Shown here: positions 41,002 through 49,939 of the stretch, in pieces | Layout of the letters: each line of letters starts with the position of its first letter | How positions within the stretch are numbered: position 1 is the first letter of the stretch | Origin: JAUPVL01 sp964512085 | GTDB lineage: Bacteria > Patescibacteriota > Saccharimonadia > CAILAD01 > BJGX01 | Length of the DNA: 64,000 nt | Direction: 5' to 3' | Assembly (NCBI GenBank): GCA_964512085.1 | Contig: CAZEIU010000002.1 | Span: 1-64,000, forward strand | Notes under the pieces: model-generated | What the model saw: only the letters and a program-made list of their open reading frames with translations | Database searches by the model: none | What the model was told of the DNA's origin: nothing | Made by a program: the position numbers and the translations under genes

Positions 41002-42789
41002 ATGAAGGCAATCTGGAAAATCATTAAATATTCAAAACAGTTGTGGCCATACTACGTGGCTATTAGCTTTTTTGTAATTATTTTGGCTGTGTTAAATCTG
41101 GTAGTGCCATTTGTTACCAAGGGCTTGGTAGATGGAATCGTTAATAAATACGCCGGCCAAAACGTTACTTTGCAATACATGGGCACCCTCGTGCTTATAG
41201 GTGGTTTGGCTTCGGTTGTGGCTACCTTGCTATCCAACCTCAACGGTTATTGGGGAGATATTATGAGCGTTAAGCTCAATAGTCTTTTATCTGAGCGTTA
41301 CTTTAAACATCTTATGGAACTGCCAATTGGGTTTTATGACAATGAAATTACCGGTAAGATTACGGCACGCTTAGATCGTTCGATTGGTACAATTTCTCAG
41401 CTTATGCAGACTTTGGCCAATAACTTTGTGCAGTTTTTCTTAACTACCATCGTTACCTTAATAGTAATAGCATTTTATAGCTGGCCAGTTGCCTTGCTTT
41501 TGGCCGTAATTTTCCCAATCTATATCTGGATAACTCACTTAAGTAGTCAGTCGTGGCAAAAGCGACAAGAAGGTATCAATAAAGATCTCGATGTCGGGAA
41601 CGGTCGTTTTGTAGAATCTATTGCTCAAGTAAGAGTGGTTAAATCTTTTGTAATGGAGGCTAGCGAGTTGCTATTTTTTGGTAAAAAACGCCGTAGTATA
41701 GAGAGCCAAACCAAAGGCCAATCTGTAGAATGGCACAAATACGATGTGTATCGCAGGTTAGCACTCAATGTAATATTTACACTCATTACTGGTGTAATTA
41801 TTTATCAAGCCTACATTGGTGTATACAACCTAGGAACTATGACCTTGCTACTAACACTTTCTACCCAAGCCCAGTTTCCGTTATTTGGTAGCAGTTTTAT
41901 TATTGATGCTTTGCAACGCGCCACATCTGGCAGTAAAGATTATTTTGAAATAATGGAATTAAATGCCGAGATAACTGACGATAAAGGAGCCAAAGATCTA
42001 AAAGTAAAAAAAGGCGCCGTAGAGTACCAAGGTGTAGACTTTGCCTATACAGAAGGCAAAAAGGTTCTTAAAAATGTGAGCTTTGTGATAGAGCCCGGTA
42101 AAAAGCTGGCCTTGGTAGGCGAGAGTGGTGAAGGTAAAAGCACCTTGGCCAACCTAATGCTCCGGTTCTATGAAGTGAGCAACGGTAAAATATTAATTGA
42201 TGATCAAGATGTAAATGAGGTGACACAATCTAGCTTGAGATCGGCTATTGGGGTAGTGTTTCAGGAGCCACAGCTGTTTTCTGGCACAATTAGATCAAAC
42301 ATTGCTTACGGGCGCAAAAAAGTAAATGAGAAAGATCTAATTGCTGCCGCAAAGGCTGCCAATGCTTATGATTTTATTAAGAAATTACCCAACGGCTTTG
42401 ACAGTGAGATAGGCGAGCGGGGCGTAAAGCTTAGCGGTGGACAAAAACAGCGCATTGCTATTGCTAGAGCTATCATGAAAAATCCCCCTATTCTTATTCT
42501 CGACGAAGCTACCAGTAGTCTAGACAGCAAAGCCGAGCATGAGGTACAACAGGCTCTGGAGCGACTTATGGCCGATAGAACAACCATGATAATTGCTCAC
42601 CGACTAAGCACTATCGCTGGTGTGGATACAGTAGTAGGTATTAAAGGCGGGCAAGTGGTAGAAGTAGGTAGCCCTGCAGAGCTTGCTAAGCGAAAAGATG
42701 GTATTTATGCCGAGCTCCTAGCACTACAAAACATATCTACTACAGCGGCTGGCAAAGCCAAACTCAAAAAATTCGATATGGCTGGTTAA
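41002..42789 (+). CDS. ABC exporter (TMD-NBD fusion)
   Basis: This is a half-transporter of 595 residues, the usual size, with an N-terminal six-helix ABC_membrane domain and a C-terminal ATPase. NBD motifs: Walker A VGESGEGKST, Q-loop GVVFQEPQLF, signature KLSGGQKQRIAIARAI, Walker B ILILDEATSSLDS and H-loop IIAHRLSTI. Such exporters move lipids, drugs or peptides as dimers; an MsbA-like lipid flippase role is possible. The ATG at 41002 is chosen because the longer frame reads through the preceding terminator. TACAAT lies 15 nt upstream. Confidence 0.94.
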   Translation: MKAIWKIIKYSKQLWPYYVAISFFVIILAVLNLVVPFVTKGLVDGIVNKYAGQNVTLQYMGTLVLIGGLASVVATLLSNLNGYWGDIMSVKLNSLLSERYFKHLMELPIGFYDNEITGKITARLDRSIGTISQLMQTLANNFVQFFLTTIVTLIVIAFYSWPVALLLAVIFPIYIWITHLSSQSWQKRQEGINKDLDVGNGRFVESIAQVRVVKSFVMEASELLFFGKKRRSIESQTKGQSVEWHKYDVYRRLALNVIFTLITGVIIYQAYIGVYNLGTMTLLLTLSTQAQFPLFGSSFIIDALQRATSGSKDYFEIMELNAEITDDKGAKDLKVKKGAVEYQGVDFAYTEGKKVLKNVSFVIEPGKKLALVGESGEGKSTLANLMLRFYEVSNGKILIDDQDVNEVTQSSLRSAIGVVFQEPQLFSGTIRSNIAYGRKKVNEKDLIAAAKAANAYDFIKKLPNGFDSEIGERGVKLSGGQKQRIAIARAIMKNPPILILDEATSSLDSKAEHEVQQALERLMADRTTMIIAHRLSTIAGVDTVVGIKGGQVVEVGSPAELAKRKDGIYAELLALQNISTTAAGKAKLKKFDMAG

Positions 42790-42852
42790 TGGTGAATTGA
42801 CTAAATATGGTTAATTTGTTATTATAAACAGGCAAAATAATTTAACGAAACA

Positions 42853-42905
42853 GTATTGGCATATTACTCCTCCCGCTTGGGGAGCCAATACAACGACAGA
42901 AGGAG
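42853..42905 (+). promoter_or_regulatory. Structured rpsB leader with possible anti-Shine-Dalgarno
   Basis: GTATTGGC (42853-42860) pairs perfectly with GCCAATAC (42884-42891), enclosing a TCCC/GGGA stem. The enclosed CTCCT (42867-42871) is complementary to the rpsB RBS AGGAG (42901-42905). This allows two alternative folds, as in an autoregulated ribosomal leader. Confidence 0.55.
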
Positions 42906-42917
42906 ACAAAGTAAATA

Positions 42918-43712
42918 ATGGCAACCGCCGAAAAACCAGCTACCAAAAAGGTAGCTAAAAAAACTGCAGTAAAAGACACTGCAAAAGTAGACCCTGTATT
43001 AAAACAGCTCTTGCAAGCTGGAGCTCATTTTGGTCAACGTACAGATCGTTGGAATCCCAAAATGGCACCATATATATTTGGAGCACGATCAGGTGTACAT
43101 ATTATAGATCTTGTACAAACCGCCGAGCAACTTAAGGCTGCTGAGAAAGTTGCATATGAATTAACTAAGACTGGTGGACAAGTATTGTTTGTTGGTACTA
43201 AACGCCAAGCTAAACCAGTTATAGAAAAGTATGCCAAAGAAGCTAATATGCCCTATGTAAATCATCGATGGCTAGGTGGAATGTTAACCAACTTAGATAC
43301 TATTAAGCTGCGTATTGCCAGACTTAAAAAACTCGAGACGCAAAAAGCAGAGGATGATTTTGCTGGAACCATCAAAAAAGAAAAACTTTTGCTCGAAGAA
43401 CAAATGGCTAAACTCGCTAAGATGTTTGATGGTGTGCGTGATATGTATGGTGTACCAGCTGCTATCTACGTAGTAGATATGCCTAGAGAAGACATAGCTA
43501 TCCTTGAGGCACGCAAATTAAGTATCCCGGTAATTGCCATGGCCGATACAAACGCTGACCCCGATATGGCCGATTATCTAATTGCTAGTAACGATGACGC
43601 CATTAAGTCTATAGACCTTATTACCTCAAAAATTGCCGAGGCTTGTAAAAAGGGTAATAGTGAGTACAAAGTAAAAGCTGCTACCGAACAAGTAGCTGAA
43701 GAAGATAAGTAA
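42918..43712 (+). CDS. rpsB: Ribosomal protein uS2
   Basis: This 264-residue small-subunit protein has an Ala/Lys/Thr-rich N-terminal extension of about 25 residues. The S2 core follows: LLQAGAHFGQRTDRWNPKM, GARSGVHIIDLVQT, HRWLGGMLTN and VVDMPREDIAILEARKL. The RBS AAGGAG is 12 nt upstream. A stem-loop leader precedes it. tsf follows after 10 nt, the standard rpsB-tsf operon. Confidence 0.98.
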   Translation: MATAEKPATKKVAKKTAVKDTAKVDPVLKQLLQAGAHFGQRTDRWNPKMAPYIFGARSGVHIIDLVQTAEQLKAAEKVAYELTKTGGQVLFVGTKRQAKPVIEKYAKEANMPYVNHRWLGGMLTNLDTIKLRIARLKKLETQKAEDDFAGTIKKEKLLLEEQMAKLAKMFDGVRDMYGVPAAIYVVDMPREDIAILEARKLSIPVIAMADTNADPDMADYLIASNDDAIKSIDLITSKIAEACKKGNSEYKVKAATEQVAEEDK

Positions 43713-43722
43713 GGAGTAAAAA

Positions 43723-44316
43723 GTGGGTATAGATATTCAAGACATTAAAAAACTTAGAGACAATACCGGCGCAGGTATGATGGATGCCAAATCGGCTCTA
43801 GAAGAAGCCAAGGGTGATTACGATAAGGCATTAGAGAACTTACGGGTTAAAGGTATTGCCAAAGCCGACAAAAAAGCCGAACGAACTGCAAGTGCTGGTG
43901 TCGTAGAAGCCTATGTGCATAGCGGTAAAATTGGTGTACTAGTAGAAATAAATTGTGAGACTGATTTTGTGGCACGCACCGAAGAATTTAAAGATTTTGC
44001 TCGTGACATTGCCATGCACATTGCTGCCGCAAACCCTAGCTATGTATCTCAAGAAGAAGTAGACAGCGAAGATCTTCAAAAAGAATCAGATGTTATCAAA
44101 AAAGAAATTGCTGCCAGTGGTAAGCCAGCAGAATTTGCCGATAAAATGCTCGAGGGCAAACTTGCCAAATGGTATGAACAAGTTTGCTTGTTAAATCAGC
44201 CTTTTATAAAAGATGATAGCAAAACAATTGAACAACTTCGCAAAGAAATTGTTGCCAAACTCGGTGAAAACATTGTGATTTCGAGATTTAGTAGAATCGA
44301 ACTTGGCGTAAAATAA
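43723..44316 (+). CDS. tsf: Elongation factor Ts (short form)
   Basis: This 197-residue nucleotide-exchange factor for EF-Tu has a UBA-like start (IKKLRDNTGAGMMDAKSALEEA) and the exchange core EINCETDFVARTEEF. It is the short form (Thermus/CPR-like) with one core repeat, rather than the roughly 280-residue E. coli type. The start is a GTG after AAGGAGT. It is second in the rpsB-tsf operon. Confidence 0.97.
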   Translation: MGIDIQDIKKLRDNTGAGMMDAKSALEEAKGDYDKALENLRVKGIAKADKKAERTASAGVVEAYVHSGKIGVLVEINCETDFVARTEEFKDFARDIAMHIAAANPSYVSQEEVDSEDLQKESDVIKKEIAASGKPAEFADKMLEGKLAKWYEQVCLLNQPFIKDDSKTIEQLRKEIVAKLGENIVISRFSRIELGVK

Positions 44317-44333
44317 TAATTTTTTATCTAGAG

Positions 44334-44362
44334 TTGGTTTTATGCCAACCAAGAGTTATAAT
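44334..44362 (+). promoter_or_regulatory. frr promoter
   Basis: TTGGTT (44334-44339), 17 bp, TATAAT (44357-44362), 12 nt before the ATG. The same bases form a small GTTGG/CCAAC hairpin that may end the tsf transcript. Confidence 0.6.
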
Positions 44363-44374
44363 TTATACATAAAT

Positions 44375-44935
44375 ATGCAACAACAAGCAATCAAAAAAGC
44401 TGAAGAAAAAATGAAAGCCTCAATCGAGCATCTTGCTGGCGAATTGGCAGGTGTTCGATCTGGTCGTGCCAACCCCGGTTTGGTAGACAGTATTAAGGTA
44501 AATGTGTATGGGCAATTAATGATATTAAAATCTATTGCCACTATTTCTACTCCCGATGCCAAAACTATTCAAATACAACCTTGGGATAGCTCTAATTTGG
44601 TTGCAATAGAAAAAGCTATAACAGAAAACCCCAACTTGGGCTTGAATCCAAATAACGACGGTCATGTTATAAGACTTAATGTTCCACCAATGTCTGAAGA
44701 AACTCGCACGCAAATGGTAAAACTTATTCACGAAAAAGCCGAGTCAGCCAATGTAAGCTTGCGAAATGCTCGTCACGAAGCTGTTAACGAAGTTAAAGCA
44801 GCTGAAAAAAATAAAGATATCTCCAGAGATGATCTCACTAAGTTTGAAAAAGATATAAATTTACTAATAGATAAATATAGCGCTCAAATACAAGAAGCTG
44901 TTTCGCAAAAAGAAACAGAATTAATGCAAACTTAA
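44375..44935 (+). CDS. frr: Ribosome recycling factor
   Basis: This 186-residue RRF splits post-termination ribosomes with EF-G. Signatures are LAGVRSGRANPGLVDSIKV, IQPWDSSNLVAIEKAI, LNPNNDGHVIRLNVPPMSEE and RNARHEAVNEVK. The ATG at 44375 gives the normal length; an earlier in-frame ATG at 44342 falls inside the promoter spacer. uppS starts 8 nt after its stop, as in many bacteria. Confidence 0.97.
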   Translation: MQQQAIKKAEEKMKASIEHLAGELAGVRSGRANPGLVDSIKVNVYGQLMILKSIATISTPDAKTIQIQPWDSSNLVAIEKAITENPNLGLNPNNDGHVIRLNVPPMSEETRTQMVKLIHEKAESANVSLRNARHEAVNEVKAAEKNKDISRDDLTKFEKDINLLIDKYSAQIQEAVSQKETELMQT

Positions 44936-44943
44936 ATATTTTT

Positions 44944-45636
44944 ATGAGCTCTAACCCATCATTAAATCACATAGGCTTTATATTGGATGGTAATAGACGC
45001 TGGGCAAAAAATCAGGGCAAAACTGCCTTTGAAGGTCATTTAGCCGGCTATAAAAATCTAAAACAAATTGCTCAAGCTTGTCATGATAGGGGCATAAAAT
45101 ATTTTAGTTGTTATGTTTTTTCTACAGAGAACTGGAACCGAGGAAAAGACGAAGTTAGTAAGCTAATGCAACTAACTCTCAAGGTGCTATTAAAAGATGC
45201 CAAAGAATTAAATAAAAAAAACATTTGTTTAAGAATTATTGGCTCGCGAGAACATTTAGACGACAAGATCGTAAAGACAATCGAAGAAGCCGAAGAGCTA
45301 ACCAAAGCTAATACCGGCGGAACATTATTAGCTTGTTTCAATTACGGCGGACAAGAAGAAATAGTATCGGCAGTATCAAAAATTATAAAAAGCGGTATTT
45401 CATCAACCGAAATCACTCCAGAAATTATTAAACAAAACCTATACACTCACGATTGTCCACCGCCTGATTTGATTGTTCGTACATCTGGAGAACAAAGACT
45501 AAGCAATTTTTTGCTTTGGGATAGTGCTTATGCCGAGCTTGAGTTTGCAGATAAGTATTGGCCCGATTTTACAGAGCAAGACTTAGATAATATTTTGCAA
45601 AATTATCAAAGCCGTAGCCGGAGGTTTGGTAGGTGA
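44944..45636 (+). CDS. uppS: Isoprenyl transferase / undecaprenyl diphosphate synthase
   Basis: This 230-residue cis-prenyltransferase makes the C55 lipid carrier for wall synthesis. Motifs: HIGFILDGNRRWAK (catalytic Asp), SCYVFSTENWNR, FNYGGQEEIV and the late DLIVRTSGEQRLSNFLLW. It ends in TGA overlapping the rseP GTG by 4 nt. It lies in the common frr-uppS-rseP order, though cdsA is missing between uppS and rseP. Confidence 0.96.
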   Translation: MSSNPSLNHIGFILDGNRRWAKNQGKTAFEGHLAGYKNLKQIAQACHDRGIKYFSCYVFSTENWNRGKDEVSKLMQLTLKVLLKDAKELNKKNICLRIIGSREHLDDKIVKTIEEAEELTKANTGGTLLACFNYGGQEEIVSAVSKIIKSGISSTEITPEIIKQNLYTHDCPPPDLIVRTSGEQRLSNFLLWDSAYAELEFADKYWPDFTEQDLDNILQNYQSRSRRFGR

Positions 45637-46718
45637 TAATATTTTCTCTAAGTATCTTAGCATTAATTTTTATTTTCTCAGCCCTTGTTATTGCTCATGA
45701 GTACGGACATTTTAGAGCTGCACGACGAAACGGTGTAGATGTAGAAGAGTTTGGCATTGGTTTTCCGCCCAAAGTTTATGGTCGCAAAAAGGGAGGTACG
45801 CTTTATAGTGTTAATGCACTCCCGCTCGGTGGGTTCGTTCGTCTTAAAGGAGAAGATGGATCTGTTACTGGTAGGGGCAGCTTTGCCAGTGCCAAATTTT
45901 GGCCCAAAACTAAGATTATTATGGCTGGTGTGGCGGTGAATCTACTTATCGCTTACATTATTTTTACAATTTTATTAATTGCTGGAATTCCGCAGTTAGG
46001 CCAAGCGCTTCCAAGCTTTGGACCTATTAAGCCAATACAGCAATCTCAGTCTGAGCTTACTGTATTTACTGTGAGCAAAAATAGTGCTGCTGCCAAGGCG
46101 GGCATTCAAAAAGGCGATAAAATCATTACTGTTGACGGCAAATCGTTAAATAGCAATGAAGAGCTCAAACAGTTTACTAGTAGTAATGCTGGTAAAACTG
46201 TAGCAATACAAGTAGAACATAATGGCGCAAGTGCCACAAAAACTGTTGTTTTGGGTACTGATACTAGCTCGGGCATACTAGGAATTACAGCTGATAAATT
46301 AAGCTACTCATCATATACATGGTGGACTGCACCAATAGCGGCTTTTGTGCTGATGGTAGAGTTAGTGGTTCTTACACTTGGCGCATTTGGCAATTTGATA
46401 TTAGGTATATTTACTCAAGCCAAAGTGAGCGAACAGGTGTCGGGGCCAATTGGTGTTTGGTCGGTATTTTCACAAATTACTAGTTTTGGTTGGCGCTATA
46501 TTGCGCTTTTTGTAGCCTCCATCTCCTTAAGCCTAGCTGTAATAAATGCTCTACCTTTACCAGCCCTCGATGGTGGTCGTCAGCTAATGCTTGTATTACG
46601 CAAAATTGGTCTCAAAATTACCCCCGAACGCGAAAACCTTATTCATGTATTTGGATTCGTTTTTCTTATCGGCTTAATGATAGTAATAAGTATTAGCGAT
46701 ATTTCGCGATTGCGCTAG
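45633..46718 (+). CDS. rseP: Site-2 intramembrane metalloprotease RseP
   Basis: This 361-residue M50 protease has the zinc motif AHEYGHF (H22, E23, H26) in the first helix, GFPPKVYGRKKGGTLYSV, one PDZ domain (about 140-210) and the C-terminal NALPLPALDGGR. It cleaves membrane-bound anti-sigma factors or remnant signal peptides. The start is a GTG overlapping the uppS stop. The CPBP protease follows after 3 nt. Confidence 0.95.
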   Translation: MIIFSLSILALIFIFSALVIAHEYGHFRAARRNGVDVEEFGIGFPPKVYGRKKGGTLYSVNALPLGGFVRLKGEDGSVTGRGSFASAKFWPKTKIIMAGVAVNLLIAYIIFTILLIAGIPQLGQALPSFGPIKPIQQSQSELTVFTVSKNSAAAKAGIQKGDKIITVDGKSLNSNEELKQFTSSNAGKTVAIQVEHNGASATKTVVLGTDTSSGILGITADKLSYSSYTWWTAPIAAFVLMVELVVLTLGAFGNLILGIFTQAKVSEQVSGPIGVWSVFSQITSFGWRYIALFVASISLSLAVINALPLPALDGGRQLMLVLRKIGLKITPERENLIHVFGFVFLIGLMIVISISDISRLR

Positions 46719-46721
46719 CCC

Positions 46722-47456
46722 ATGCGTAAAGATATCTTTATAGCAAAGGTCAATTGGAATATTGTTGACGTCATTAAAGTATTTTTGATAGTTATAATCC
46801 TGCCTTTAATTACTTTTGGATTAATAATTTTTTTGTCTCGAACAGGATTTCTACCAGATTTTATGAGACAGACTTTGCGTAACAACTCTGAAGTAGTGGG
46901 TATGATTTATGCTGTATTGGCATTGATTGCAGAAGTTACTGCAATATTATGGCTGATTAAAAAATACTCCCTTAGTTTTGGAGATTTGGGACTTAAGAAA
47001 TTCAATCCTTTAAAAGCAATTGGATATATTTTATTAGCCTTGGTGTTTTTTACAGTTATGTTGATTTTGGTATTTTGGTTTATCAAGATATTCGTACCAA
47101 GTATAGATCTTAATCAAGCGCAAGAGAATGGCTTTGAGTTTGGTAAAACTGGTGTAGGCTTGTGGTTGAGCTTTACTATTACGGTAATTATTACCCCAAT
47201 AATTGAAGAGATATTTTTTAGAGGCATTGCTCTACCAGCAACCATCAAAAAATGGGGTTGGTTGGTTGGCGCTTTTAGCACAAGCATGCTGTTTGGTATA
47301 TTGCACGCTCAAGCCAATGTTATTATTTATACGTTTATATTGGGTTTGATACTAAGTTTTTTGTATATTCGCTTAAAAAGTATTATTCCGGGCATAATCT
47401 TGCATGCTATAAATAACGCTCTGGCTTTTGCTGTTTTGGCCGGATTAATAAAATAG
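46722..47456 (+). CDS. CPBP-family intramembrane metalloprotease
   Basis: This 244-residue polytopic protein of the CAAX protease/bacteriocin-processing (Abi) family shows all three motifs: PIIEEIFFRG (EExxxR), FGILHAQ (FxxxH) and ILHAINNAL (HxxxN). Bacterial members process peptides or give bacteriocin self-immunity. It lies between rseP and mreB in one operon. The substrate is unknown. Confidence 0.93.
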   Translation: MRKDIFIAKVNWNIVDVIKVFLIVIILPLITFGLIIFLSRTGFLPDFMRQTLRNNSEVVGMIYAVLALIAEVTAILWLIKKYSLSFGDLGLKKFNPLKAIGYILLALVFFTVMLILVFWFIKIFVPSIDLNQAQENGFEFGKTGVGLWLSFTITVIITPIIEEIFFRGIALPATIKKWGWLVGAFSTSMLFGILHAQANVIIYTFILGLILSFLYIRLKSIIPGIILHAINNALAFAVLAGLIK

Positions 47457-47507
47457 TTTTGTCAAATTCTCTAGCAACAGATTGATTTGCTTGATAAACT
47501 AGTAGTA

Positions 47508-48560
47508 ATGTTTGATTCAATTCTAGGTAATTTTAGTCATGATATCGGTATTGATCTTGGTACGGCCAATACCTTAGTGTACGTACGTGGCAAGGGTATT
47601 ATTATCAACGAACCTTCTGTTGTAGCAATTAATACCAAAAACAAACAAATTTTGGCTATCGGCGATGAGGCTAAACGAATGGTTGGTAAAACTCCTGCCA
47701 ATATTGTCGCTACTCGACCTCTTGTAGATGGTGTGGTAAGTGATTTTGAAATAACTGAGCAAATGCTTAAATACTTTATCGAAAAAGTGCACCGAGAGAG
47801 CTTTGTGCTTTTTCCGCGCCCTAGAGTAGTAATTGGCATTCCGTCTGGCGTAACAGAAGTAGAAAAAAGAGCTGTAGAAGACGCCGCCACCAACGCTGGG
47901 GCGCGCCAAGCTTTTTTAATTGAAGAGCCTATGGCAGCTGCTGTTGGCACTGGGCTGCCGGTACACGATGCTGCTGGTAGCATGATTGTAGATATTGGAG
48001 GCGGTACTTCAGAGGTAGCCGTAATTAGTTTGGGTGGAATAGTATCAAGTAAAAGTATTCGTATTGCCGGTGATGAACTCACCGAAGATATTATTTCTTA
48101 TGCCAAAGAAGAATTTAGCTTACAGATTGGCGAACGTACAGCAGAGTCAATTAAAATAAATATTGGTTCGGCTGCTAAACTTGATAGAGTTTTGGATGCA
48201 CCCATCAGAGGTCGCGACATGGTCACGGGCTTGCCCAAAGAAATGAAGATAGACTCTGATCAAGTACGAAAAGCTTTAGCCAGAAGCGTACGAGCTATTG
48301 TTGATGCCGTAAAGCATACTATAGAAGAAACTCCTCCCGAGCTACTGGCCGACATTATGGATAAAGGAGTTTATTTGGCTGGAGGTGGAGCATTACTTAG
48401 GGGGCTCGATGTATTGTTAGCTAATCAAACAAAAATGCCGGTGCATATATCCGAAGATCCACTGACTGCAGTAGTACGTGGTACCGGCATGGTCCTCGAG
48501 GATCTTGATAGTCTCAAGGATGTTTTGGTTGCTACTCAGTACGAAAAAGTGCCACATTAA
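47508..48560 (+). CDS. mreB: Rod-shape determining protein MreB
   Basis: This 350-residue actin homologue polymerises under the membrane and guides the elongasome. Signatures are DIGIDLGTANTLVYVRGKGI, the phosphate-binding VDIGGGTSEVAVISLGG, VVIGIPSGVTEVEKRA and VYLAGGGALLRGLD. The ATG at 47508 is preferred over a TTG seven codons upstream; neither has a clear RBS. First gene of mreBCD-mrdA. Confidence 0.97.
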   Translation: MFDSILGNFSHDIGIDLGTANTLVYVRGKGIIINEPSVVAINTKNKQILAIGDEAKRMVGKTPANIVATRPLVDGVVSDFEITEQMLKYFIEKVHRESFVLFPRPRVVIGIPSGVTEVEKRAVEDAATNAGARQAFLIEEPMAAAVGTGLPVHDAAGSMIVDIGGGTSEVAVISLGGIVSSKSIRIAGDELTEDIISYAKEEFSLQIGERTAESIKINIGSAAKLDRVLDAPIRGRDMVTGLPKEMKIDSDQVRKALARSVRAIVDAVKHTIEETPPELLADIMDKGVYLAGGGALLRGLDVLLANQTKMPVHISEDPLTAVVRGTGMVLEDLDSLKDVLVATQYEKVPH

Positions 48561-48602
48561 TTCGCATCTTTGCGTTATTCTAATTAGCCAAATTAAAAAC
48601 AT

Positions 48603-49403
48603 ATGTTACAAAAAAGAATCATATTGCCAGTTGCTATAGTCAGTATTATTGCCTTGATTATTCTAGGCCTTAAATATAGTGGGCAATTTTGGCTCTTTAG
48701 AATAATAAGCGACCAAATAGCTAATCCTATTGGCACCCAACTTGTTCGAACCAAGAACGGTATCTATGATCAAGTTTCATTGCTGGGTTCAATAACCAAT
48801 CTGAATAAAGAAAATAAACAACTGCGCCAAAGCGAACTTGAGCTAAGGCAACAACTAGCTTCTCTTAAGGAGGTTGCTCGAGAGAATGAACTCTTAAGAA
48901 ATCAATTTCAGTTTAATGCTAGGCTTAATCTAAACTTGGTGCCTGCGCGCGTGGTGAGCGTAGAGCCCGATAATACTCGTCAGTTTATTACTATCGATAG
49001 AGGTAGCTCCAGTGGCTTACAAAAAGGCCAAGCAGTCTTGAGTAGCGGAGTATTAATAGGTACTGTAGACGAAGTAAATGACTATAGTTCAAAGGTATTT
49101 TTGGTAAATGACCCAGATTTTAGAATTAGAGCTTTGGGCCAAGACGGTAGAGCCCAGGGTGTAGTAAGAGGACAAATTGGGCAAGGTTATGTGCTAGAAA
49201 AAATCGCCCAGTCCGAGTCGATTAACCAAAACGAACAAGTGGTAACGGCTGGCTCTGGACTTGTACCGCAAGGCATACTTATTGGTACAGTTGAATCGGT
49301 CAATAAAGCTGACAATGCGGTGTTCCAGTCTGCAAATTTGAAACCTCTTGTGGACCTTAACTCTTTAGAACTAGTGTTTGTGGTAACAGGGCTAAGACAA
49401 TGA
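48603..49403 (+). CDS. mreC: Rod-shape determining protein MreC
   Basis: This 266-residue protein has an N-terminal membrane helix (about 7-23), then a coiled coil with NLNKENKQLRQSELELRQQL and two beta-barrel halves (VPARVVSVEPDNTRQFITID, SSKVFLVNDPDFRIRA). The final barrel has VTAGSGLVPQGILIGTV. MreC activates PBP2. It overlaps mreD by 4 nt. Confidence 0.95.
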   Translation: MLQKRIILPVAIVSIIALIILGLKYSGQFWLFRIISDQIANPIGTQLVRTKNGIYDQVSLLGSITNLNKENKQLRQSELELRQQLASLKEVARENELLRNQFQFNARLNLNLVPARVVSVEPDNTRQFITIDRGSSSGLQKGQAVLSSGVLIGTVDEVNDYSSKVFLVNDPDFRIRALGQDGRAQGVVRGQIGQGYVLEKIAQSESINQNEQVVTAGSGLVPQGILIGTVESVNKADNAVFQSANLKPLVDLNSLELVFVVTGLRQ

Positions 49404-49939
49404 AGTTGGCGTTTTCTTGGCTATTATTACTTATGCTGGTAATTTTACAGGTGACTATTGGTAAAACTTTTGGCTTAGTTTTTGCAGTACCACTAAGTGT
49501 TATTGGATTAATAGTATTGGCTGGTTTTGTAAACACCGAACAACTGTTGTATATGTCCTTTACTGCTGGCTTATTATTAGATCTTTCTGCCGGCAGAGAT
49601 TTTGGCTTAAATTTGAGTTTTGCAATATTCGTAGCATTGTTTTGTAAACTTGTGATGCATTATGGTCAAAGAGAGTATAGTTGGGTTAATGTGGTTATGT
49701 TAAGCGTTCTTTTTTCAACTATTTACAGTTTAATTTTATTCTTTTTGGTCTATTCTCCCGAACAGTTAAATGAAACCAGTCAATATCTTTCTAGATTAAT
49801 TGGCACTGTTGGAGTTAGCCTAGTATGGACCTTAGTGTTGTATGGTATGGTCACAAAGTTATACCAATCTGAAAATGATTTTAAATTAAACAAAAATATC
49901 ACTACTATGATTAAACGATCGAGGTCGACTAAGAGATGA
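49400..49939 (+). CDS. mreD: Rod-shape determining protein MreD
   Basis: This 179-residue integral membrane protein has about five to six helices. MreD is poorly conserved; the call rests on topology, on LLLDLSAGRDFGLN (a G/D-rich loop typical of the family) and on its place between mreC and mrdA with 4-nt overlaps on both sides. Confidence 0.88.
   Translation: MKLAFSWLLLLMLVILQVTIGKTFGLVFAVPLSVIGLIVLAGFVNTEQLLYMSFTAGLLLDLSAGRDFGLNLSFAIFVALFCKLVMHYGQREYSWVNVVMLSVLFSTIYSLILFFLVYSPEQLNETSQYLSRLIGTVGVSLVWTLVLYGMVTKLYQSENDFKLNKNITTMIKRSRSTKR

Noticed and set aside
47537..48082. 181-codon minus-strand ORF inside mreB
   Set aside because: Antisense shadow of a highly conserved gene.
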